61,249 nt of DNA from JAGDYD01 sp046536675 (GTDB taxonomy: Archaea; Micrarchaeota; Micrarchaeia; Micrarchaeales; CABMGC01): assembly GCA_046536675.1 (NCBI GenBank), contig JAWDMK010000001.1, positions 1 to 61,249 on the forward strand. Direction: 5' to 3'. Every line of letters starts with the position of its first letter. Position 1 is the first letter of the stretch. The notes beneath the pieces are model-generated. The model did not search any database and had not been told where the DNA came from. It saw only the letters and a list, made by a program, of their open reading frames with translations. The position numbers and the translations under genes were made by a program. This document shows, one piece after another, positions 1 through 7,006 of the stretch.

Positions 1-252
1 CCTCTCTTGAGGTCTGAATGAGATTTCTTCGCCCCTAACTGTAAATGATTTATTTCCAACATAAAATTTAAATACTGCTGTTTTTTTAATGACCTTTTTA
101 ATACCATTCTTTGTCTCTAATATGAGCGTATTCTTTGTTTCATCTATAACCTTGCCTTCTACTCCTTTCTGTTTTTTGTCTAGGCATTCTACAATCTTAG
201 CCCTTAGCCCTATAAGCTCACTTAGGACTATGTTCTTGTTGTTGTATTGCAT
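1..252 (-). CDS. rnp1: Ribonuclease P protein component 1 (Rnp1/Rpp29), truncated by the window edge
   Basis: The ATG is at 252 and the frame stays open to base 1, giving 84 codons without a stop, so the C-terminus lies outside the window. The product has the Rpp29/POP4 fold signature: an ELIGLRAKIVE opening strand, then VEGKVIDETKNTLILET, then a K-K-x-A-V-F-K-F segment. Rnp1 binds the specificity domain of RNase P RNA and helps it process tRNA 5' ends. In many archaea the gene sits between ribosomal proteins L29 and S17, so a ribosomal cluster may lie just left of the window; that is inference. A TATA-like element about 40 nt upstream and the absence of a Shine-Dalgarno suggest a short leader or none. 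Confidence 0.88.
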   Translation of the reverse strand, partial: MQYNNKNIVLSELIGLRAKIVECLDKKQKGVEGKVIDETKNTLILETKNGIKKVIKKTAVFKFYVGNKSFTVRGEEISFRPQER

Positions 253-350
253 GTATTGAAATGCTTTGTTGAGATATTTATATCTAAGTATGATTTTTAA
301 GTATAAATTAATACATCAAGCTATAAAAACCTTATCGATATTAATGCAAT

Positions 351-1598
351 TTATCTTATTATAACCTTGTCAGAAATATCTACAATCCTATCAATCTTGT
401 AAGCGATTTTTGTGCCAAAGCTTGTATTTATAAACACTAGCCCTTTCTTTATATCAACTTCGGCAGCCTTTCCTATAAGTGCACCCAACTCATTAACTAC
501 AAGCTTATCCTTTATCCTTTTCTTGCGAATCGCTTCCTTCCTAAGATAGCTTGTAAGGTATGAGATTGCAATGCCAATAATTATTGCAATGATTGTATAA
601 AGAAGGAACTGACTAAAGAATATTTGGCCAATGATCCATGCAACGAAAGAATATACGAGGACCCAGAAGATTATTGTTGAGCCTATATACATGCCATAGT
701 TTAATCCTTTGAATATGTATCTCCTGCCTTTTACATCTATTATCCTGCCTATAAGATAAAGTATTAGTGAGATAGGAAGAAGAAGCATAAAGCCTTCTAT
801 AGCATATGCCCATATTGTAAGCTGATCGCTTGTTATGCTAGACTCTGCGAAGTAGTTTCCACCAGCGATGAAAAGAGATGCTACAAAGAATACAATTGCG
901 CTTAGATAGAAAACAAAACTCATTCTATCTATACTAAAGCCAAAGCCCTTAAATGAATTAAGCAGCGCGTCTTCCAAGCCAAAGCCTTTTATAATGAGGT
1001 ATAAACCTATTAAGCCAACTGGAAGCTCCCAGCCAGTTCCTATAGCATAGCTTATAGCAAATAGCAATAGTAGCAATGCAGGAATTCCAAATACAATCCT
1101 TGCATAATGAGGTTCCTTGAGCTTTTCAAGTATAACAAAATATGTATTCTCAAAACTCTCAGCCTGCTTCATTGTGACCAAATTTACACTATTGATCTTT
1201 ATCCTTGATTCTATTATAGGTAATACCCTATTGTCGCTTGCGCCATCTGTAACAAAAACGCATGCATCAGCTTTGTATTGGTCAAGTACGAGCTCAAGTT
1301 GCCTCGCAACCTCCCTATCTGCGGCGTAGCCTTCTGTTTCAGAGCCTGTTATTGTAGCAACATTTACAAGATAACCTTCTTTTTTAAGCTCATCATATAT
1401 TTTCACCGCCTTAAACATCGTATTGGCATCTGTCTCTTCAGGATCTGCAAGCGAGAGCTGAGTAGCTGCATTCAAATTTTGAACACGCCCAAGAACAGGG
1501 CCAGAAATTCCAGTTTTTCTGTATAAATCATTATCTATGTCTACCGCCAAAACGAGAAGACGCTCATCCTTATTCTTTATGCCGGTTTTTTCCTGCAT
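351..1598 (-). CDS. DUF373 family membrane protein
   Basis: This 415-residue protein has a soluble N-terminal half of about 160 residues with the DUF373 hallmarks LVLAVDIDNDL, a GPVLGR loop, LADPEETDANT and VATITGSETEGYAADRE. About six hydrophobic segments follow (roughly 165-335), then a short charged tail. DUF373 is an archaeal family of unknown function. The N-terminal domain resembles a nucleotide- or metal-binding fold with conserved acidic residues. An AT-rich TATA-like box lies about 25 nt before the ATG, so the mRNA is probably leaderless. It is transcribed away from the Yip1-like gene at 1719. Family assignment is confident; function is unknown. Confidence 0.85.
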   Translation of the reverse strand: MQEKTGIKNKDERLLVLAVDIDNDLYRKTGISGPVLGRVQNLNAATQLSLADPEETDANTMFKAVKIYDELKKEGYLVNVATITGSETEGYAADREVARQLELVLDQYKADACVFVTDGASDNRVLPIIESRIKINSVNLVTMKQAESFENTYFVILEKLKEPHYARIVFGIPALLLLLFAISYAIGTGWELPVGLIGLYLIIKGFGLEDALLNSFKGFGFSIDRMSFVFYLSAIVFFVASLFIAGGNYFAESSITSDQLTIWAYAIEGFMLLLPISLILYLIGRIIDVKGRRYIFKGLNYGMYIGSTIIFWVLVYSFVAWIIGQIFFSQFLLYTIIAIIIGIAISYLTSYLRKEAIRKKRIKDKLVVNELGALIGKAAEVDIKKGLVFINTSFGTKIAYKIDRIVDISDKVIIR

Positions 1599-1718
1599 TG
1601 TATCATATTATTTTGATAAGATAATATTTAAATACTGTTTATTCCTTCGCTTTTTTGCAATTCATTAAGCGATAATAAGAATTAAAAATACTTAACGCTT
1701 AATTATTCTTGTGGTTGC

Positions 1719-2348
1719 ATGGGATTCGGAAATGATTTAGGATTAGCATGGAGCATAATAAAGAATCCTGGGAAGTTCGCTGGTAAGCAGATGAGCTATT
1801 TATCTGCGTTGAAGCTTTATTATGAAGTCACCATAATACCGTTTATACTCTCGCTCGTTGTTGGCATACCCATAATTCTACTTGGAGTAAACATGTTTCT
1901 CATGCCATTCAGCAACCTACTCATAGGTGCAGGGCTTACCATTGCCTTTATAATAGGCTTAATCCTCTCACTATGGATTATAGTGCCAATAGGTATATTC
2001 ATAAACGCATTTATTTATCAGATCGTAGGAAAGTATATTTTAAATGCGTGGAACAAAGATTATGAAAAAACTTTCGTTGCTACGCTTTTTGGTACGCTGC
2101 CAGAAGTATTTCTTTACTGGCTTCTTCCTATTCCTTTACTTAACGTTGCTGTTGTTGTAGCAATGGTTGTATGGGATTTAATAGTTCTAACAATAAGTTT
2201 GTCACTACAGCAGAGGACTAGTAGGATAAATGCGTTTGTAGCAATAGTTGCATCTGTGCTCTTTGTAATAATAATAGCATTCCTCTTTATGGCACTTATT
2301 TCCTCTATGATAGTACCTGCAGTAGGCATCATGCCACATTTTATCTAA
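1719..2348 (+). CDS. Yip1-domain-like multi-spanning membrane protein
   Basis: A 209-residue, very hydrophobic protein. The short polar N-terminus (MGFGNDLGLAWSIIKNPG) is followed by about five transmembrane segments near 38-60, 64-88, 92-112, 132-165 and 172-200. The 'W-x-I-I-x-N-P-x-K' start and the overall layout resemble archaeal Yip1/YIF1-type proteins, whose role is unclear (possibly membrane trafficking or transport accessory). A GGTTG motif lies just before the ATG. It stands alone between divergent and convergent neighbours. The fold assignment rests on general resemblance only. Confidence 0.6.
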   Translation: MGFGNDLGLAWSIIKNPGKFAGKQMSYLSALKLYYEVTIIPFILSLVVGIPIILLGVNMFLMPFSNLLIGAGLTIAFIIGLILSLWIIVPIGIFINAFIYQIVGKYILNAWNKDYEKTFVATLFGTLPEVFLYWLLPIPLLNVAVVVAMVVWDLIVLTISLSLQQRTSRINAFVAIVASVLFVIIIAFLFMALISSMIVPAVGIMPHFI

Positions 2349-2362
2349 AAGCTTCATTATTT

Positions 2363-2653
2363 TTATTCTTTCTTTTTTGCCTTCATCTTAAATCTTAATT
2401 CTAAGAAACTTTCTATCATCTTCTCGTAATGTGACATGAACAAAAGCACGAGAAAGAGAAATACAGATAGCAAGACCACAGCGGTAAGACCATAGTTTAG
2501 GTATTTAAGGACAAGATCTAACTCTTTTGCATATAGGTGCACAGATACAAGCGTAACAATAGCTATACCAGCATCAAAACCAAGTGAACCATATGCTATA
2601 TACTCAAGCAGCTTTTTTATCTTCTCTATCCTTTTAAGAGTTGAATAGCGCAT
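2363..2653 (-). CDS. Small membrane protein of unknown function
   Basis: This 96-residue protein has a basic N-terminus (about 15 residues), two transmembrane segments (about 20-40 and 52-75) and a charged C-terminal helix ending in KMKAKKKE. I do not recognise a family. The gene converges on the Yip1-like gene (15 bp gap) and lies downstream of the hydrolase gene on the same strand. Coding status rests on the plausible membrane topology and the lack of a better frame. Confidence 0.6.
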   Translation of the reverse strand: MRYSTLKRIEKIKKLLEYIAYGSLGFDAGIAIVTLVSVHLYAKELDLVLKYLNYGLTAVVLLSVFLFLVLLFMSHYEKMIESFLELRFKMKAKKKE

Positions 2654-2700
2654 ATTACTTTTTTATGCATAAAAAGTATAATAATATTGGTGTACAAATG

Positions 2701-3279
2701 CTAAAGTTTCTCTAAGAAATTAGCAACAATCTTATTGAAATCATCAGGCCTGTCCAAGTAGCATGCGTGGCGTGCACCTTTTATTATTATAAGCTTACCT
2801 CCAAGCCTTTCTAGCTCTTTGCTCGCAGATTCTGGATTAGATATGTTGTCTAGGCTACCCCACACACCGAGAAGATTTACGCCGCTTAGACTCTTAACTT
2901 CGTTCAGATTTCCAGCACCAACAAGAATAAGGCATTTGACAAGCGATGCATTTTCTTCAGTGAATTTAGCTGCAAGGTAGCCACCAGCACTAGAACCAAG
3001 TAAACATGAGCCTCCAAGCTTTGTTATAAAATCCTTAAGAAAATCAAAAAATAGATCGCTGCTTATCTGCTTGTTCCTGCTTTTAGGAAATCCGGGCTCA
3101 TCTATTGCATATACATTATATCCTATTTTGTTTAAGGCAGTTGGAAGGTTTATCTTGTCCCATACGCTTGATTCAAAACTGTAGCCATGTAGCAGAATAA
3201 TATTCTTTTTACTTCCAGCAGCCTCGCTCTTGAAATAAACGATCTTATTTCCTTTGTAATTTGCTGTTTCTTCTATCAT
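2701..3279 (-). CDS. Alpha/beta hydrolase
   Basis: This 192-residue protein is a compact alpha/beta hydrolase without a large lid. An oxyanion-hole segment LLHGY lies near residues 29-33, and the nucleophile elbow G-S-S-A-G places the catalytic Ser at 97. A likely acid is in the GVWGSLDN segment after strand 6, and the catalytic His is in GARHACY near the C-terminus. Substrate cannot be predicted; small esterases and lipases of this size are common. The start follows the stop of pyrH by 5 nt, with GGCTGA-type sequence as a ribosome site, so the two genes are probably co-transcribed. Confidence 0.85.
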   Translation of the reverse strand: MIEETANYKGNKIVYFKSEAAGSKKNIILLHGYSFESSVWDKINLPTALNKIGYNVYAIDEPGFPKSRNKQISSDLFFDFLKDFITKLGGSCLLGSSAGGYLAAKFTEENASLVKCLILVGAGNLNEVKSLSGVNLLGVWGSLDNISNPESASKELERLGGKLIIIKGARHACYLDRPDDFNKIVANFLEKL

Positions 3280-3284
3280 GAAAC

Positions 3285-3971
3285 TCAGCCCTCTACAACT
3301 GTGCCGCTATGTGCTTTTCCAAGAAGTGCAAGCTCAAGCTCTTTAATTTCGCTTCCTATAAAATCTATTCTTATCTTTGACCTCTTTGCAAGCTTGCTTG
3401 CAACTAAGTCAAATACAAAATTTACTTTTGCCTGCCTTGTATCAAACTGTTCTGCAAGTCTTATAAGCTCGTCATGGCTTATCTTCTTTAGCTTTATAGC
3501 ACCTTTTTTGCTTGGATCTATATTGTAAAGGCCGCTCTCTTTGCTAATATTAACAAGCCTTTTGCAACCTAAAGCTTCACAGCTTACTATCGCCACAGCA
3601 TCTGTTGTAAACCCTGGTATAAAACCAGAAGCAAATATTACCTTGCTACCACTTGCATAAGCCTCTTTAAGCTCGGCAGGATTAGAAACTACATTTGGAT
3701 ACGCTTCTTTGAAAAATGATTTAGCAGCTATTGCATTTGCCTTTGTAAAAGCTATTCCTATTTCATCAAGCACATATTCGCTTACGCCCTCTTTCCTTAG
3801 TGCCTCTATATATTTTCTGTTTGTATAACCACCGCCCGTTACAATAATAAATCGCATATTTTTGAATGCAGGCTTGCTTAGCAGCTCTGCCATGCCATGC
3901 AGATATTTTACATTGAGCCCGTTCTCATTCGAAACAACGCTTCCACCCAAGGAAATGCATATTGTTTGCAT
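3285..3971 (-). CDS. pyrH: Uridylate kinase (UMP kinase), archaeal type
   Basis: This 228-residue protein of the amino-acid kinase superfamily phosphorylates UMP to UDP in pyrimidine nucleotide synthesis. It starts with the phosphate-binding strand-loop ISLGGSVV and continues with FIIVTGGGYTNRKYI, the NPAEL region and GFIPGFTTDAVA, where the family binds UMP. The GLYNIDPSKKGA segment matches the archaeal UMP kinase nucleotide site. CTP synthase, a later step of the same pathway, lies on the other side of the RNA block at 4717. A TATA-like stretch near 3995 suggests a leaderless start. Confidence 0.93.
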   Translation of the reverse strand: MQTICISLGGSVVSNENGLNVKYLHGMAELLSKPAFKNMRFIIVTGGGYTNRKYIEALRKEGVSEYVLDEIGIAFTKANAIAAKSFFKEAYPNVVSNPAELKEAYASGSKVIFASGFIPGFTTDAVAIVSCEALGCKRLVNISKESGLYNIDPSKKGAIKLKKISHDELIRLAEQFDTRQAKVNFVFDLVASKLAKRSKIRIDFIGSEIKELELALLGKAHSGTVVEG

Positions 3972-4011
3972 AATGGTAATAAGAAGGGAAAACTTAAAAT
4001 TTTACTGCACC

Positions 4012-4147
4012 TGGGGTTGCTGGGATTTGAACCCAGACTTGCGGGTAACTTCTATCACAGATCAAAGCTCCAAATCCTAATCATCGCAAACGCTCAATAA
4101 TATAAACATCTGGAGCCCGCCGCGCTGCCAGGTTACGCAACAACCCC
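4012..4147 (-). tRNA. tRNA-Trp (CCA) with a 63-nt intron containing box C/D-like motifs
   Basis: Read on the minus strand, the 7-bp acceptor stem GGGGTTG/CAACCCC closes a normal D arm (GCG stem) and a T arm (CTGGG/CCCAG). The anticodon stem GCGGG/CCCGC forms once a 63-nt insertion is removed, leaving loop CTCCAGA with anticodon CCA. Exon 1 is 4110-4147, the intron 4047-4109 (canonical 37/38 site, ambiguous by one base), and exon 2 4012-4046. The discriminator is A and no CCA is encoded. The intron carries box C-like, D', C' and D-like motifs with a guide for C34 (see findings). A TATA box lies upstream. Confidence 0.93.
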
Positions 4148-4170
4148 AACGATATGCTATCAAATATGAT

Positions 4171-4184
4171 GTTTATATTTAAAA
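4171..4184 (-). promoter_or_regulatory. TATA-box promoter of tRNA-Trp
   Basis: On the minus strand TTTTAAATATAAAC lies about 25-30 nt before the tRNA-Trp 5' end at 4147. This suggests that tRNA-Trp has its own start site rather than depending only on read-through from the SRP RNA/tRNA-Ser unit. Confidence 0.55.
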
Positions 4185-4222
4185 TCTTTTTCTGAAACCA
4201 AATCAAAGACAAAAAGATAAAG

Positions 4223-4324
4223 CGCTGGGGGTGGGAATCGAACCCACGGAGGCCATTTCTGGCCAAACAGCTTAGCAGGCTGCCGCCCTTTAGTGGGGAT
4301 AGCCTACCACTAGGCGACCCCAGC
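4223..4324 (-). tRNA. tRNA-Ser (GCT) with a 14-17 nt insertion in or next to the D loop
   Basis: This is a class II tRNA. The acceptor GCTGGGG/CCCCAGC, the anticodon arm GCAGC-CTGCTAA-GCTGT (anticodon GCT, reading AGC/AGU), a long variable arm built on GGCC/GGCC and the T arm GTGGG-TTCGATT-CCCAC are all intact. The total length of 102 nt is 14-17 nt too long. The surplus lies between the D-loop GG and the anticodon stem (about 4285-4301) and can be drawn as an intron at 25/26 or inside the D loop. The discriminator is G. The 5' end directly follows the SRP RNA 3' end. Confidence 0.9.
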
Positions 4325-4606
4325 ATGCAGCAGGAGCTGGCTTTGCAAATATATAAGCGCATAAGGTTTACTAGGCTTCCGCTCTGCTCTGTATCTCCAG
4401 AGCATAGCCCTTTGTACGCTTGCGCTATATACTTAGGGTTGCTCCTTCCGGCCTGGCCCGGTTCATATATAGGACCACCACTGGAGGCAAAGCTTCATCA
4501 CTTCAGCCTAGGCCTCGTGCGCCTATATATTACTCTGCCAGCATTCGGCCCGCCTAAGGGGATTTGCGGTGAGGGAAACCCCTAGCTTCCCGCCTTCCTG
4601 CTGCAA
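4325..4606 (-). ncRNA. ffs: Signal recognition particle 7S RNA
   Basis: The minus strand carries the invariant helix-8 core: a GGCCAGGCC segment with the GGAAGG-GAGCA-type asymmetric loop and tetraloop (complement of 4441-4465). The 5' and 3' ends pair as GCAGCAGGA (near 4604) with TCCTGCTGC (near 4327), closing the long helix 5. A GC-rich 5' Alu-like domain with two short hairpins precedes it. The length of about 280 nt fits archaeal 7S RNA, the scaffold for SRP54 and SRP19 in membrane targeting. The 3' end lies 2 nt before tRNA-Ser, so RNase P cleavage of the tRNA would also define it. An 86-codon frame on the plus strand across this RNA is spurious. Confidence 0.93.
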
Positions 4607-4688
4607 GTATATTGCTCAGCAAAACATTAATAAGATTTCTAAAAATTCTCTAAGGTTGTATAAATTGAAATGAAAAGATAAACAAAAA

Positions 4689-4697
4689 TTTTTATAC
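4689..4697 (+). promoter_or_regulatory. TATA box of pyrG (leaderless)
   Basis: TTTTTATAC is centred about 25 nt before the GTG at 4717, so transcription is expected to begin at the start codon itself. This spacing argues for the GTG rather than the TTG at 4699. Confidence 0.55.
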
Positions 4698-4716
4698 TTT
4701 GCATAGAAATATTTAT

Positions 4717-6321
4717 GTGCAAACCAAATTTATTGTTGTACTTGGAAGCGTAATGAGCGGCCTAGGCAAAGGTGTCGCAACTTCTTCTATAATGAAGGTT
4801 CTCTCATTCTATGGCTATAAGGCAATTCCGATTAAGTTTGATGGCTATCTCAATTATGACTGTGGAACAATGAACCCATATAGGCACGGCGAAGTATTTG
4901 TTCTTGATGACAAAAGCGAAGTGGACATGGACTTTGGTATGTATGAGCGCTTCCTGGGAAAAAATCTTAATGGCGACCTCTCTATAACAGGTGGCAAGCT
5001 CTTCAGCGAGATAATAACAAAGGAGAGGCGAGGGGATTATCTAGGTATGGATGTACAGATAATACCACACCTTACAAACCTCATTATAGAAAAGGTAGAG
5101 GATGTTGCAAAAAAGTATAAGCCCGATGTGCTTGTTATAGAAGTTGGCGGAACTGTTGGTGATATTGAGAATAGCTACTTTATTGAGGCAATGAGGCAAC
5201 TTGCACTCAAGCACAAAACGCTTTTTGTAAATGTTACTTATGTGCCTAAGCTAGGTGTGGTTGGGGAACAAAAAACAAAGCCTACACAGTATGCTTTCAA
5301 AACCATAATGGGAAGCGGTATAATTCCAAATTATATATTTTGCAGATCAGAAGAGCGGATTACAGAAAAAACAAAAAACAAGATCTCTATGTATACAAAT
5401 CTGGAGCCTGCGAGAATAATAGATGATTCAGACCTTGCAACTATATATGAATTGCCCCTTCACCTAATGAAGCAAAATTTTGACAAGCTATTGATAAATG
5501 ACCTAGGCTTAGAAAAAAGAAACTTAGACAAAGAAAAGGTTAAGAAGTGGAGCGAGATTGTCGAGAAAATAAAAAATCCAGAAAAGAATGTTGAGGTAGC
5601 AATCGTAGGCAAATATACAGAGCTTAAAGACGCTTATATTAGCGTGAAGGAAGCGCTTGTGCATGCTGGTGCAGCTGTTAATGCTGGAGTTAATATAAGA
5701 TGGATTGAATCAAGCGATTTAGAAAAAGGTGATTTAAGCAAGCTAGACGGAGTTGATGGAATAATAGTGCCAGGCGGCTTTGGGAGTAGAGGTATAGAGG
5801 GTAAGATAAATGCAATAAAGTTTGCAAGAGAAAACAAAATACCTTACTTAGGTCTTTGCCTTGGCATGCAACTCATGGTTGTAGAATATGCAAGAAATGT
5901 ATGCGGCTTAGAAGGCGCAAATTCGACAGAATTTGACAAGAAAACGAAGTATAATGTTATAGACCTTATACCTTCGCAAAGAAAAATAAAGATGAAAGGA
6001 GCAACGATGAGGCTCGGTGCTTGGAAGTGTAAGATAGTAAAGAAGGATTCAATTGCGTATAGGGCTTACAACAAAAAGATAATATCAGAAAGGCACAGGC
6101 ATAGATATGAGGTAAACAACGCTTATAAAAGAATTCTTGAAAAGAACGGGCTTGTAATATCGGGCTTAACGCCAGACAACAAGCTTGTTGAGATCGTAGA
6201 ATGGAAAGATAGCTTTGGAATAGGTACACAGGCACATCCCGAGCTTAAATCGAAGGTTGAGGAGCCTGCGCCACTCTTTGTAAGTTTTCTAAATGCTGCA
6301 ATCAAGAGAAGAAAGATTTGA
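4717..6321 (+). CDS. pyrG: CTP synthase (glutamine hydrolysing)
   Basis: The product makes CTP from UTP, ATP and glutamine. The synthetase domain opens with FIVVLGSVMSGLGKG (P-loop-like) and includes DGYLNYDCGTMNPYRHGEVFVLDD, the UTP/ATP site. The C-terminal class I glutaminase domain has VPGGFGSRG, the nucleophile motif GLCLGMQ and the AHPE histidine-glutamate pair. At 534 residues it is normal for the family. I take GTG 4717 as start because homologues begin just before the first strand and a TATA box sits 25 nt upstream. An in-frame TTG at 4699 would add six residues. The 3' end overlaps the convergent glycosyltransferase gene by 20 bp. Confidence 0.95.
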   Translation: MQTKFIVVLGSVMSGLGKGVATSSIMKVLSFYGYKAIPIKFDGYLNYDCGTMNPYRHGEVFVLDDKSEVDMDFGMYERFLGKNLNGDLSITGGKLFSEIITKERRGDYLGMDVQIIPHLTNLIIEKVEDVAKKYKPDVLVIEVGGTVGDIENSYFIEAMRQLALKHKTLFVNVTYVPKLGVVGEQKTKPTQYAFKTIMGSGIIPNYIFCRSEERITEKTKNKISMYTNLEPARIIDDSDLATIYELPLHLMKQNFDKLLINDLGLEKRNLDKEKVKKWSEIVEKIKNPEKNVEVAIVGKYTELKDAYISVKEALVHAGAAVNAGVNIRWIESSDLEKGDLSKLDGVDGIIVPGGFGSRGIEGKINAIKFARENKIPYLGLCLGMQLMVVEYARNVCGLEGANSTEFDKKTKYNVIDLIPSQRKIKMKGATMRLGAWKCKIVKKDSIAYRAYNKKIISERHRHRYEVNNAYKRILEKNGLVISGLTPDNKLVEIVEWKDSFGIGTQAHPELKSKVEEPAPLFVSFLNAAIKRRKI

Positions 6322-7006
6322 ATAAGGCTATACCCTGCTTTACCCCTGCTTTTGATGAACCTGCACTCCTTACATGAAATACATAAGGGACTTCAGCGAT
6401 TCTTGCATCTTTGCTCTTTATACACTTTAGGAAATCGAAAAGGACCTTATAACCTTCACCAACAAACCTTTTCTTATTTGCTTTGTATACGTTTTCAAAG
6501 AGCTCTTTCTTAATACCGAAATAGCCAGAAAATATGTCACCACATCTTGCACTTCCTTCCAAATAAAGCACAAGATAGCCAATATATATAAGCAAGCGCG
6601 AGATTATCTTTCTATACAAAGCCCAGTTCTTTACGCTCGCCCTTGTAGCCACAACAAGATTATAGCCTTCATCAAACTTCTTCTTTATCTTTTTTATAAC
6701 TTCAAATGGGTGCTGCATATCAGCATCCATTACTATAACATATTTAGTGTTACTAGCCGATATGCCATCGATCACGCTTGCTGTAAGGCCCTTCTTTTTT
6801 CCTCTTCTTTCCAAAAGCTTAACATTCCTGTTCTTTGAACTTATCCTTTTAACAATACCTATAGTTCCATCGGTTGAATTGTCATCGGCAACTATTATTT
6901 TTATTTTAGGATAATTCTTTAGTATTGCATTTATGAGTTTTCCTATAGTCTCTTTTTCGTTAAGCGTAGGAAGGACAACTGTTATTTCCTCAAAACTTTC
7001 TCTCAT
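6302..7006 (-). CDS. Family 2 glycosyltransferase (dolichyl-phosphate sugar synthase type)
   Basis: This GT-A protein of about 234 residues opens with EITVVLPTLNEKETIGKL, followed by IIVADDNSTDGT and the metal-binding VMDADMQHP (DxD-type), with a W-A-L-Y-R segment before a short hydrophobic stretch. These are features of dolichol-phosphate mannose/glucose synthases, which charge lipid carriers for glycan assembly. There is no multi-spanning C-terminal domain, so it is the short form. I choose ATG 7006, preceded by GTGATAAGA, over 7033. The gene overlaps the end of the upstream flippase gene, and the cluster points to cell-envelope or N-glycan synthesis. Confidence 0.88.
   Translation of the reverse strand: MRESFEEITVVLPTLNEKETIGKLINAILKNYPKIKIIVADDNSTDGTIGIVKRISSKNRNVKLLERRGKKKGLTASVIDGISASNTKYVIVMDADMQHPFEVIKKIKKKFDEGYNLVVATRASVKNWALYRKIISRLLIYIGYLVLYLEGSARCGDIFSGYFGIKKELFENVYKANKKRFVGEGYKVLFDFLKCIKSKDARIAEVPYVFHVRSAGSSKAGVKQGIALFKSFFS

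Noticed and set aside
4325..4585. An 86-codon open frame on the plus strand and a 93-codon frame on the minus strand over the RNA block
   Set aside because: They lie over the SRP RNA and tRNA genes, which explain the sequence conservation and base pairing far better.
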